From positions 62,001 through 126,000 of the forward strand of contig NC_041788.1 of assembly GCF_900090045.1 (NCBI RefSeq): 64,000 nucleotides of DNA, given 5' to 3'. This DNA comes from Plasmodium malariae. Its lineage: Eukaryota; Apicomplexa; Aconoidasida; Haemosporida; Plasmodiidae. The notes under the pieces were generated by a model that did no database searches, was not told the origin of the DNA, and saw nothing but the letters and a program-made list of their open reading frames with translations. Numbering within the stretch: position 1 is the stretch's first letter; each line of letters opens with the position of its first letter. A program made the translations under genes and the position numbers. Shown in pieces: positions 53,370 through 64,000 of the stretch.

Positions 53370-53944
53370 ACTTAAAATAAGAAAAAATGTAAAAGTAAAA
53401 TAAAAGCATCGAATGAAAATTCATCAAAGAATACGCCATATAATAAACAAGATTAGCAAAATAATTCTTATATATTTGAAACAAATAAATATTCAAATAA
53501 TTTAATTATCTAGATTTTCTCTAGGAATATATGGCAAATAGTAACAAGACATACAAAAATATAATACTTAAAAAATACGGATTAAGAATTATTTTACCTG
53601 TATTATTGTTCTTGTTTTTATTAATAATATTTACAATAGTGTTAACATCACATTTCATATATAAGAAAATGTGATTGTTAAATTTTGATTGGTCTAATAC
53701 TCAAATAGCAAAATTAGATAAGATAATATTGTCAACCACATTAGAAAAGTTAAAAGATAGTTTTCCATGGATATGAAGGTCTTAGATGCATATCCCACTA
53801 ACGCCCAAATTTCCTTTCTAGGACAATCAATTGGCCTACTAATATATACCTTTTCTTTCACTATATTAGGTATCATACTTATATTTAAGGTTTTTTACTA
53901 TCATATGTTAAAAATATAAAAAAACTAAGTTCACTAAAAGATAA
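53370..53944 (+). pseudogene. Degenerate fam-l gene
   Basis: Pieces of fam-l are recognisable in order, spread over different frames. They are a linker piece reading 'NKQD-stop-QNNS', then 'YIFETNKYSN' (like CIFETKKYSH), then 'TYKNIILKKYGLRIILP' with a hydrophobic TM1-like run ending in a TGA near 53671. After a scrambled loop come a TM2-like 'TILGIILIFKVFYYH' and the final 'KFTKR' with a TAA at 53942-53944. Several stops and frameshifts separate the pieces, and no leader exon was found upstream. It lies 2.5 kb upstream of an intact fam-m gene on the same strand, so it looks like the decayed partner of a fam-l/fam-m pair. Confidence 0.75.
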
Positions 53945-54230
53945 TATACATAGTAAGGAATATATATATATTCCTAAAGAATTTCCAAATATATAGTAAT
54001 AGATATAATATTTTTATTCTTAATAAACATAATCATAATTTCTTAAATTCTCTATATATCCTAATATATATATGGCATTTTTGACACACAGCAATGAAAC
54101 AATATATTCTTAGTTTTTTCCTGAATTCGAACGTTTTAATATTCTTTAATTTGTAATATAAAAAATTGTTTCAACTTGACTAAATATTAACAATTCGTAC
54201 ACACATATTTTTAAGCATAGTTTCATTTAA

Positions 54231-54231
54231 A

Positions 54232-54271
<40 letters not shown>
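54231..54271. repeat. Compound (CA)n(TA)n microsatellite
   Basis: A short CA run passes directly into about 14 TA units in intergenic DNA. Confidence 0.88.
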
Positions 54272-54272
<1 letters not shown>

Positions 54273-56063
54273 TTAAATTAGCATATGACATCACACAACA
54301 TATATAATTATTAAAGTAAAATATTTATATTCTACCAAAAAATTGTTTCTTTCCTTTTTTGTCTTATTACTGTCTAAAATGATAATTTGTTTAGTCTACT
54401 AAGAAAATATATTATTAGTTTTGAATCAAAAATAAACGTATCTTATTTTGTATTCAATGAAAAGAAGTGAATATATTTCGTTGTATTGATATATATATAT
54501 TTTAATTTTATATGAAACTTAATATTCTATAAGTTGTACTCTATGTGGAACATGATATAAAGTGCATTAATTTAAATACATTTTTCACGGACATCCCTTT
54601 TTTTGTACATGATATATGTATATATAAATGCATATTAATAAATTATTCATATTAATTATTTATAATTCTTATATGAATTATGAAATATATATCCTTACAC
54701 TCATTTAAGATTTCAAATCAATTGCAACTTAATTATTCACATTAATTGTGGTGTAAATTAAATTTTGAATATATGAATTAAGTATATATGATAACATAAG
54801 TATATAAATACAAGAAATATAGATATTTTATTCTTTCAAAGATTAAATTAACAAATAAAATACGGTTATATATTAAAAAATAATTTGTTTAAATTGTTTT
54901 CTCTTTTTGTTTCAGTTTATTTCATAATGATATATTGCTGAAGTTGTATTATGTAACTATAAATATAAAATTTTTCATTTAACATATTATTAAAAAGTCA
55001 TTTTTTTCTGAAATGATACAATGATAAACAGATAATTATTTCTTTATATATTGTACTTTTAGTTTTTCCGTAAATATATTGCGTAATATCTTAAAATTTT
55101 AAAGATATGCAAAAATATATGTTGCTTGTATTAAGCATTAGTAATTATCTATGTCTAATAATAAATAAAAAAAAAATAAAATACGTGAAAAAAAGAATTA
55201 TCTTTTTGTGGATAATATATAAATACTTATCATTTTTTTTCTTTTGGATAAGTATAATTTATTTTTAAAAAGTAAATATTTTCTTAAATGATTAATTAAA
55301 TAAATATAATTTGTAAGTTTTTGTCTACAGCATTTTATTGAGCAGTTTTCAAATATTAAATATTATTTTTCATAGATTCAAATGAAAATTATAATTTGAA
55401 TATAAATTCTAGTTATTACATTTACATACTCTTTAAATATAATCATTAAATAGGTGAAATAACGTATCCATATTTTTTCCTTTGCAACTTTCCACATATG
55501 ATATACAGAAAATGAGGCAGGTACATATGATCATATCAGCATAGAAAAATTAAAAATATTTTTAATTAGAATATTAATAGTACATTTAAAATTATGTTTA
55601 CTATTCATATATCTTCTAAATATATATTATTAATTAAAAAAAATAAATTAGTTGAATATAAATATTTTTCATATAGAAATAGCATTATAAATTAATCTTA
55701 ATATAGAATTATAATTTTTAAAAATCATAGCAGAAAAATAAAAAGTTAGATTTTACGCATCCTTACATTATATATTATTTTCATAGAATAAATAATATGC
55801 TAAAATTTTAATTTTTCATCATTATATTATAGCCTATAAAAAAATACCCATGTTTACGCAATAAGTAATGTAATTGCTATATATAACAGAACAAAATTCA
55901 CAAAAAAAAAATTTCTTCCTCTATTATTATATTTCAGTAAATAATATATTTTAGGAATATTAATTTATTGAAATATATCTTTATAAAATGAGAATTATTT
56001 AAAGGATAACCTTTTTAAAATTAGCAATTATATTTTTAATATGAAGAGCATTATATAATATAT

Positions 56064-56100
56064 ATATTCTCTACATTCTGCATGCTATGTAAACTAAATA
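56064..56100 (+). promoter_or_regulatory. Conserved element about 400 bp upstream of fam-m gene
   Basis: On the strand opposite the gene this reads 'tttagtttacatagcatg' then 'cagaatgtagagaatatat', 388-424 bp upstream of the ATG at 56488. It matches the element at 4221-4260 and the others, with orientation preserved relative to the gene. Confidence 0.45.
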
Positions 56101-56487
56101 TTTTTGTATAATAATAAATCGTATATCTTTTTTTTGTTTATTCTCAATAAGATTAATACGTAATCTATTTAATCAGTTATTTAGAGTAAATAATTACATA
56201 ATATTTTTTCAATATTTATAAATAAATATATATTATTTTATTTTAATGAATGTTAGTTATTTTTTTTTTTTTCATATCATTAATGTTAAAAATTTTTTAA
56301 ATATTTTTAAAGATTTATTTCTTGTATATACCGTAAAATACATTGTAATTATATATATTTTATTAAGTATTTATAAATCAATAAAAAAAAGTATTTTTAA
56401 ATAAATATAACATCTCTTAAAATTAGCAACAATATATATTATTATTAATATTTCCCTTAATATATATATATACGAATGATCTATATA

Positions 56488-57359
56488 ATGGAAAAAAAAA
56501 TTAATTCCTTCTTATTTTATAAAATTTCTGCGTTTATGATTTTAAGTTGGATATGTCATTTTTATTGTGATACAGTATAATAATGTTATATATGGATTTC
56601 TGTAAATTATATATTTTTCGTGTTTTATTTTTTTTTAATAATTTTTACTATTATTAGATTATTTATTGTGTGAAATAATATATATTAACATAATTTTTTT
56701 AGAGAACTGTTAACAAATTTTTGGATGAGAATTGGACACCATGTAGAAGGTTAGATACAAGAAATTATCGTTTACTAGCAAAATATAAACAGAATAAGGA
56801 TTCAAATAATTTAGATTTGAAAGGGGATAAACCATTTAGTGGAGAGGAGTACAAAGAAACAAACAGACTATATAACGGAAGCCCATTAAATAAGGCGCAA
56901 TACTATACAGAAATTATAGATTATGATAATGGAATGTTTGACGGTAAACACTTCCACTTTGAAAAAAAATTAATTAAGAAAAAAGACTATGATGATTTAC
57001 TTGAAAAAAAAAGGAGAATTTGTGATATAGCTTTAAAAAAAATAAAATTCAGAAAATACAGATATGGAGCTTTTATAACTTTCCTTTTTTTCTTGTTCGC
57101 AATTGGATTGCCAGTATTACAACATTTTAAATACTTGAAAAGTGCAGGAGAATGGCTTATTAAAACTGCATTAAATTTGGATAACGTATGGACAGCAGTA
57201 GAAGGTGTCTTGAAGGGAGCGAAAGAATACTTTTTCTTAATATCATTTGGAATATTAATGTTTATATTATCTGTCTTACTTGTAATAGCGTTATATAAGC
57301 TCTTAATAAATAATGAAAAATATAATAAAATTAAGTTAATGTCCGAATTAAATGAATAA
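56488..57359 (+). CDS. fam-m family exported two-TM protein
   Basis: Exon 1 is 56488-56574 (29 codons beginning MEKKINSFLF) and exon 2 is 56703-57359. The phase-0 intron is 128 bp with a GTATAA donor and a TTTTTTTAG acceptor. The product is about 247 aa with leader, RLLAK at 52-56, a shorter hydrophilic linker than in the other copies, the fam-m block 'AQYYTEIIDYDNGMFDGK' then 'HFHFEKKLIKKKDYDDLLEK', TM1 at about 153-173, TM2 at about 205-227 and the tail 'NNEKYNKIKLMSELNE'. It is intact. It is the only complete fam-type gene on the plus strand and has a decayed fam-l gene upstream. Minus-strand open frame 56987-57373 is a shadow. Function unknown; likely exported. Confidence 0.88.
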
Positions 57360-60300
57360 TTAGAAATAAACATTTTTATGTAAGGAGGTTATCAACATCA
57401 ACTAATATATGTAATATTTTTACGGAATATATTCTTATAAAACATACATATAACTGTTATTATTTTATAAATACATGTATGTATAATTTTTCTTTTTAAT
57501 ACAGAAGAAAAAAAAAGTTAAATTAATCATTTTTTCATTAATATTAATGTTATGATATTTTTAAAATTTTATTTTATATTATTTTTTCACTTTAATTGCA
57601 TATTATGGTTTAATAAATATAATATTTCTATTTCAATAGGATCTTATAAAAAATATATTTCACTAAAATTAATATATAAAAGGACAATACAAATCATTGT
57701 ATACGAATAATGCCTTAGCTATATTCGAACTAAAAATGGTACTTTATGTTTTTATATTTTTGTAGAATGAAAGAATTTTATTGGTTCATCTTGTGGTAAA
57801 AATTCATAATTATCCTTAAAATGATAATAAATATGACTTTTTTATATTTTAATTAAACAAAGTAAACGTAGATTGTTTCTTTGACCTATAAAAACAAATT
57901 TTATTTACTTTAAAAAATAACTGTTAATATTTATTTTATAAAATAATAATTATGAGAAATATATTATAATCTATATATTTTGTAACATACATTATAATAT
58001 ATTCTTATTTTTTTTTTTTGAAAATCATATATCATATTTTATAAATATATTAAAAAATAATGTCTCTATAAAATGTGTATTATTTAAAATTTTTTGATGA
58101 ATTAAGACAACAAAGTCATCAGAACTAAATGAATTATTGAAGCCATTAAATGTTTTATTAATATTTATAATTACTCGGCTAATTTCATAGTGAAAACTTA
58201 AAAATGTACTATATATATATATATACATTTTTTTTTTTTAGTTCATTAAATGTATAAAATAATGAATTAAATATTATCACATATATGAAGAAAAAATATA
58301 TTTAAAATTCTTCCTTTTTTATCGTAGTTTTTTCAAAATTGTTCACTTCAAGAACGTGTTATATATATATAAATATAAAAATTTTCTTTTAAGGTAGCAA
58401 AATTACATATAAATTTTCATAAAATTATATAAATATATGTATGCATATATTTATATATATGTTATAATTTTTCCTAAGGTTTATATATGTATTATATAGA
58501 GTGTTAATACCGTTTTTAAGATGTATAAATATATGTATAGTTTATTCTGACAGTTAATAATATCTTAAAAAATAAATCTTATTTTTAAAACAGAATAAAA
58601 TTGAAAAAATGGATTATTTTTTTATAGATAATTTATAAATGCGTAACATTCATTTTATTTTATCATAAATATTTAAATATATTTTTATAAAATAGAATTA
58701 AATATAAATTAAATATGTATAATAATAAAAGGATAAATATAAGAATTTTGTTTTTCATTTGAAGAATGTACCAATATGCAAAATTAAAAATCGTCGAAAA
58801 AAAATACTACTAAAAATTATATAACACAAATATGTACTCTATATTTCATAGAATTAACCTTATCTCTAAAACTTGAAATGCTTTATTTGGTCTTGATTAA
58901 ATGCATATAACATAAGTATATAGCAATACTGAAGGTATATATATATATTAATATTTTTCTTTCTTCTAGATATGTTATCACTTATAATACTCATTTATCT
59001 TGAATATATATTCTACAATAATTGGTTATGATTCTTCCAATCAATAATATCATAAATGTTATATAATTATAGTGTATATAACATTTTTCATTGAAGTATA
59101 TTGTTTAAAAATAAATGAAAATATACTACTTGTATTTTCACGCAAAATTTTTTTTCCTTTTGTTTCACTAACCATTATATATTGATATTTACAAAATATT
59201 TATTAATTTTTCTCAACTATTCTATTAATACTAGTAGAATCACAAAAATATATACTTTAATCAATAAGAAAAATAAGTGACATTTCTATATTCATCTAAT
59301 GTTTTTTCACAATAACATTTTCCTTATTTTACTATAATACTTTTATAATATTAATTTTTTATCAATTAATCTACTATCTTAAAAACTTATTGAACTTATT
59401 CATATAGGATGTACATTTACCTACATTTATCAAATATAAAATTAAAAAAAAAGTAAATAAAGTTAAATTAATTCTCCTATTATAAAACATATAATTCAAT
59501 AAATATACAAATAAAATGTAAAATAAACATACATAAAATAACTAATTTGAATTATTAATTATTTACTCCTTTTCTTATGCATAAATATTAGTAAGGTGTA
59601 TCCTTCTAAAACAGTTAAAAAAAAATAAATGTAATATTCCATGTTACATTAAACAGGGTAAACTACTGTTAACCCAAAACTGTAAAGCGAAATGTTTAAA
59701 TATAATTATATTTATAATTCAAAAGGAGCATATTCCTGAATAAAATTATTAAAATACACAAAAATGGCTCTTACGATTATCTTATACGATCTAAAACATC
59801 ATAAATAACATATACCTTTTTGTGCCCTCCAAAGAAATTTATATCAATGATTAAACAAATTGTATTATAATAGTAAAAAGACAATGAATCGAAATAAATG
59901 AAAATTAATTATTTCATATATTATATGAAATTGCATGTGTTATCTGATTTATTAGGATTCATTGGTTTTTTTTTTGTAAATTTAATCTTAGCTATTATAA
60001 AGAAAATATAAATTAAATGTAAAAAAACAAATTGTATTGTGATAAGATTGATTCAACTCGTTATTAATCTGTTATGTATATACAAACAAAAAACAGAAAA
60101 AAATGAAAACATATAAATAACCATATTAGTATATTCATTCACATTGTTTCTTCAAACGAAAAACAAGTTACGTTTATACTTAATAAGAAAGATTAATCTT
60201 CCATTTTTTAATTACTGCAAAAAACAGAAAATAAGACTAAAATAAAATAAAAATCAGTCCAGACTTTTTTTTTTACGATTACAAACATAAATTGCCACAT

Positions 60301-60638
60301 ACATCAATGAAAATATATAAACTGTTCTTTCATATATATTTATGAAGCTACATACATTTTTCAAAAAAATTTTGATATATACAAAATTATATATATAAAT
60401 GATAATATTGTTTTATAATGAAAAGATATTTTAAAATAAAATGTGAATAAAATTAAAATATTCACATTTAAAAAAAAATTAAAAATGTAACTTTTTACTC
60501 TTGAGGATCAAAAAAACCCGTCGTCTGCAGGTCTACCTATTGCATCTCTGAAATTATAGATATGTTCGTTAATTGTGTTTATCAATTAGGAAATTATATA
60601 TTTTAATCGTCATAAAATTCTATTTTATGTAATGAATG
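57360..60638. other. Intergenic between convergent genes
   Basis: The 3' flanks of the fam-m gene and of the minus-strand exported-protein gene. A small G+C-rich patch lies at 60505-60550, about 100 bp past the stop of the minus-strand gene. It reads openly on the minus strand for about 14 codons to a TGA but cannot be joined to a gene with confidence. Nothing else supported. Confidence 0.5.
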
Positions 60639-61478
60639 TTATTCTATGTAGTTCATTTTACTTTTTAAATGTAATAATTCTTTATGTTTTGCAGTTTTTC
60701 TTAGGATATAAAAAAGCCTCACTAAAACTACAATCCATAATATATATAATGATCCAAAATATTTTAATAAATCTCTAGTGCTCATAGAGCTTAGGTTATC
60801 ATACAACAAATACATTAACATAGCGAATGCTACCCCAACTACTAAATGGAAGATAAATAAAGCAAAAAATGACCCATCATTTTGTTGTATACATTTTTTC
60901 ATAAACTTAAAATCAGCATTTTTACTATACCTAACTACATTTTTATAATATATTTTGTCTAACATTCTTTTCCCATAATAGTTATTTACGTTATTATATT
61001 CAGAAGATTTACTTTTCCCTGCTTGTTTACAGCCTCCTATAGTATCTGACGCATACACTTTTGGCAATTTATTTTTTCCTTTGGATACCCTTCCATTCCT
61101 AGATATATATTTCTTTTCGTATTCGTCATTATTTAGAATATCTTTTTTTTCCCATACGATATTTGAACACTTTTCCTTTTTATACCTTGCTAGTAGGCGA
61201 TAATTTTTTTTTACATAATTTTTCATCAATAACGTCCTTCTCATCCAAATATTTACAAATGTTACTCTAAAATAACAAAAGAAATATTCAAAATATAGAA
61301 AAATAAATAAATCGTAATATGAAATATCAATAGAAATATAAAAATCACAAAAATCAACAACAAAGGTATCTTTAATTAAAATAGGTCATACGGCATCACT
61401 ATTAAAACGATATATCCACGTTAAAATGATAAATGTCTCGATTTTAATAAATAAGAATAGCTTAGATTTCACTTTCAT
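60639..61478 (-). pseudogene. Two-TM exported protein gene with one-base frameshift
   Basis: Exon 1 is 61392-61478 (29 codons beginning MKVKSKLFLF) and exon 2 is 60639-61266, with a 125-bp intron (GTATGA donor, TTTTAG acceptor). With normal phase-0 joining, exon 2 begins 'SNICKYLDEK' but runs out of frame at a nine-A run (T run at 61204-61212 on the plus strand). The remaining 201-aa frame, starting in a different phase, carries RLLAR, a hydrophilic linker, two TM segments and a basic tail. Dropping one base from the run would put RLLAR at residue 52, exactly where all fam-type genes have it, so a one-base insertion (real or sequencing error) is likely. Alternative sites (GTGATG donor at 61399, next AG as acceptor) could also restore the frame. 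It lacks the fam-l and fam-m blocks. It is a related two-TM exported family of unknown function. Confidence 0.7.
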
Positions 61479-64000
61479 ACTGTATATTTTTAATATAGTA
61501 TTAAGCCTTGATAATAACAAATTATTGACAATAAATATATTTTCATTGAAAAGGGACACTAAATTTTTTTAATAAAAAAATAATAATATGCATATAATAA
61601 GTATAATACATATTACAACATGGAAAATGTAACGGAACTCTAGAATTGTATTAAAATATTTTAACCTTAATATTATTCACAAAAGGCAAACACTAATTTA
61701 ATAACATAATTTTAATGTATTAATAATTATATAAAATACTTAATTTTGTTATTTATCGCAGTAAAATAACTAAATAATTATTATATTAATCCTTTTCAAA
61801 ATAAAATAAAAAAAAGCAAATGAGTTCTCAATAATTGAAAACATTCATTTTATATAAAATATATAATGTATAAAATGTACATTATACAATGTTCCGTATA
61901 TTAAGAGAATAAATGCTAATTATAATTATATTTCCTTAATAATAATTACTTTTAGATAAACATTATATTTTGGAACAAAAGTTTATTATTTTTAAAAAAA
62001 TTATCATAATACAATAATAGTTATAATGAACTAAAATAGAAATATTTTTACAAATATTGTATAATTTTAATTTTTAAAATCGTAATTTTTACGGTTTATT
62101 TTATATTTAAAAAATCAGTATTTTATGATACTGATGTACTAAAAAAATATCAATTTTAAAATCAAATAAAAAAAACAGAGTTCTTATATTTGCATCATAG
62201 ATTTTATAAATTATAATTTATAACTAAATTTAATTTTCCCCATTACTACTAAATGAAAATTTTTAAAATTTTCTTCTTTTCTACATATTTTTTTTTTTTT
62301 TTAATAAAATGTATGCTTTCAGTAGAAATATTAATAAAATTTAAAGAAAAATAAAAGAAAATGGAGATTAAAATTAAAATTGGTGTAAAAATTTTGTATA
62401 AAATATAATAAAGTTATAGATATTTCTAGCGAAATATATTTACCATTTGAATATTACATACGCGTTTTTAAATGTACATAATAAATAAAAAAATAACATA
62501 GTAATATTGTAAAATGTATGATTTCGTAATTTTACTGCTAATAATATTTAAAAAAATAAATAATTTTTAGTTAATTCATTTACATATACATTATATTAAA
62601 AACAGTTTTTACAAATACAAATTAATGAACATAAAACTATATATTGATAAATATATCTATAACAGCAAAATTATTCTCTATTAACATATTTACTTTTCTA
62701 TATATTTTGGAGAAAGAAAAATTATAAATTACAAAAATATTATATTATTAATAATTTAATATAGAATCATCTAATATAGAACTCAATTTTTTTCTTTTAA
62801 AATATTTCTATTCTAAGGATAAACTTAAAAAATTAAAAAAAAAAAAAATATATACTTAAAAGAAATTAGAATTTTTCTATATATATTGTTTTCAGTTAAA
62901 TTCACTGTAAGACTGGCATTTGTGAAATACATTATTCAGTTTCTTATAGGTTTTAGTACACTGGATTATGTCAATTTTTTACGTAATTAATAATTTAATG
63001 TATAGTATAAGATAAACCAATTAAAATTTTACCATAACCTATATAGTAAAATTATTAAATAATTTATGGAAAATAAATGCATATATTATAAAATCATGGT
63101 AAACATTTGCATATGAGCACAACTTTTTCCACATAGTAATATTCATTGTTGTAAACATATTTATGAGACTTTTTCTTAAAAAATAATTATTTATATGTAT
63201 GAATTATTTATGTTATTCTTAAATTAAAAAAATAGTACACAAATACTCTAACTTCCTAGTAATACCTTAAATTTTCTTATTAATCATACATTCTAATAGA
63301 CAATTGTACTCTTATATATATATATATGCATAATATAAGTCAATAAATTACACATATATTTACCATTATAACTTCTTTATATTTAATAAAAAATTTTATT
63401 GCATAATAATAAAACAAGTTTAATATAAAGCAATAATAAATTTCAATTTTAAAAATATTATTTTCATTTTTATACTAGATATACCCTATTAAAGATAAAA
63501 AATATTAATTTAAATATTAAATTTTTATTTAATGTAATATATTTTATATTTTCAATATAATTCATATTGTGAAACATAAGCTTTTTTCTTCTACAATAAA
63601 ACAAAAAATACTTAAAATGACCTCCTGTTATATAATTTGTCATATATAGTATATGCTTCACAATTTCGAAAAAGTTGCATTAATACATTTTATACATAAT
63701 ATCTTCTAATCTATGATGAAACATGCTATTGTTTATAAAATAATCATATATATATATGTATAGTCCAAAATGGCAATAATTTTTTTATTCAAATACAAAA
63801 TATTAAAATTGAATATGTTACTTATAAAATACTTATGACTAAGTGCAAAAGTATATCATATTAACAATTTTTTAATGATGAACATGAGGCTCTTAAATCT
63901 AAATAAATCCAAGTTCCTGTAAGAAATTCATTAGATAATCACAGTCATGAGAAAAAAAACTACTCATGTTAAAAGATATGAAATTATTTATAAATTTTCA
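61479..64000. other. Intergenic, 5' flank of exported-protein gene
   Basis: A T run at 62288-62301, about 810 bp upstream of the start codon, and its surroundings resemble the 5' flanks of the fam-type genes (compare 32370-32400 and 100-130). The 400-bp upstream element is not clearly recognisable here. The open frame at 63470-63661 (minus) is low-complexity and not called. Confidence 0.5.

Larger units (their letters stand above)
53945..56487. other. Intergenic, 5' flank of fam-m gene
   Basis: This includes a (CA)n then (TA)n tract at 54231-54271 and the conserved upstream element at 56064-56100. No coding region seen. Confidence 0.55.

Noticed and set aside
56987..57373. 128-codon minus-strand open frame
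   Set aside because: Antisense shadow of the plus-strand fam-m gene, which has a complete two-exon structure.
60505..60550. G+C-rich patch as an rRNA or tRNA fragment
   Set aside because: Too short, and no recognisable tRNA fold or rRNA core sequence was seen.
1..64000. CRISPR array, insertion sequence or telomere repeat array
   Set aside because: No regular spacer-repeat pattern, transposase-like protein or tandem GGGTT(T/C)A run is present. The bacterial feature types do not fit this eukaryotic sequence.

Overview
The window is extremely A+T-rich (roughly 80% by eye) and full of homopolymer and (TA)n tracts. Its genes are small two- or three-exon genes coding for hydrophobic leaders, PEXEL-like RLLxK motifs and paired transmembrane segments, and two are pir genes. 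This is the signature of a Plasmodium subtelomere. The interleaved two-TM families carry either 'HLEKKIFKELDYVDFLK' or 'NGMFDGKHFHFEKKW' blocks. They match what I know as fam-l and fam-m, which were described as expanded in Plasmodium malariae, so the best guess is P. malariae or a close relative. No telomeric repeat array is visible and no housekeeping gene was found.

Layout. Minus-strand fam-type genes occupy the left half: fam-l (2.8-3.8 kb), a 10-kb stretch with almost no genes, fam-l plus fam-m (14.2-18.8 kb), then fam-m plus fam-l (30.7-36.1 kb). Between and after them lie two plus-strand pir genes (26.8-28.0 and 47.0-48.9 kb), a plus-strand two-exon exported-protein gene (41.1-42.0 kb), a degenerate fam-l and an intact fam-m on the plus strand (53.4-57.4 kb), and a minus-strand two-TM exported protein with an apparent one-base frameshift (60.6-61.5 kb). 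At least three further pseudogene remnants sit in the intergenic DNA (21.7-22.0, 23.7-24.1 and 38.9-39.2 kb), plus a weaker relic near 6.3 kb.

Gene architecture. All seven fam-type genes share one plan. Exon 1 has 29 codons (32 in one gene, because its start codon has shifted), the phase-0 intron is 121-135 bp, and exon 2 places the RLLxK motif at residue 52 counted from the standard start. The genes tend to sit as fam-l/fam-m pairs on the same strand. Their 5' flanks are related to each other over long distances, including a conserved element about 380-430 bp upstream of the start codon.

The clearest large-scale structure is an old segmental duplication. About 18.53-22.60 kb matches about 35.87-39.81 kb, covering the intron, exon 1, the 5' flank and an upstream pseudogene. 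The exon 2 attached to it is fam-m in one copy and fam-l in the other, which suggests that recombination has joined a common 5' module to different C-terminal families.

Exon joins were inferred by reading GT/AG sites and family alignment by eye. No alignment or database search was run.
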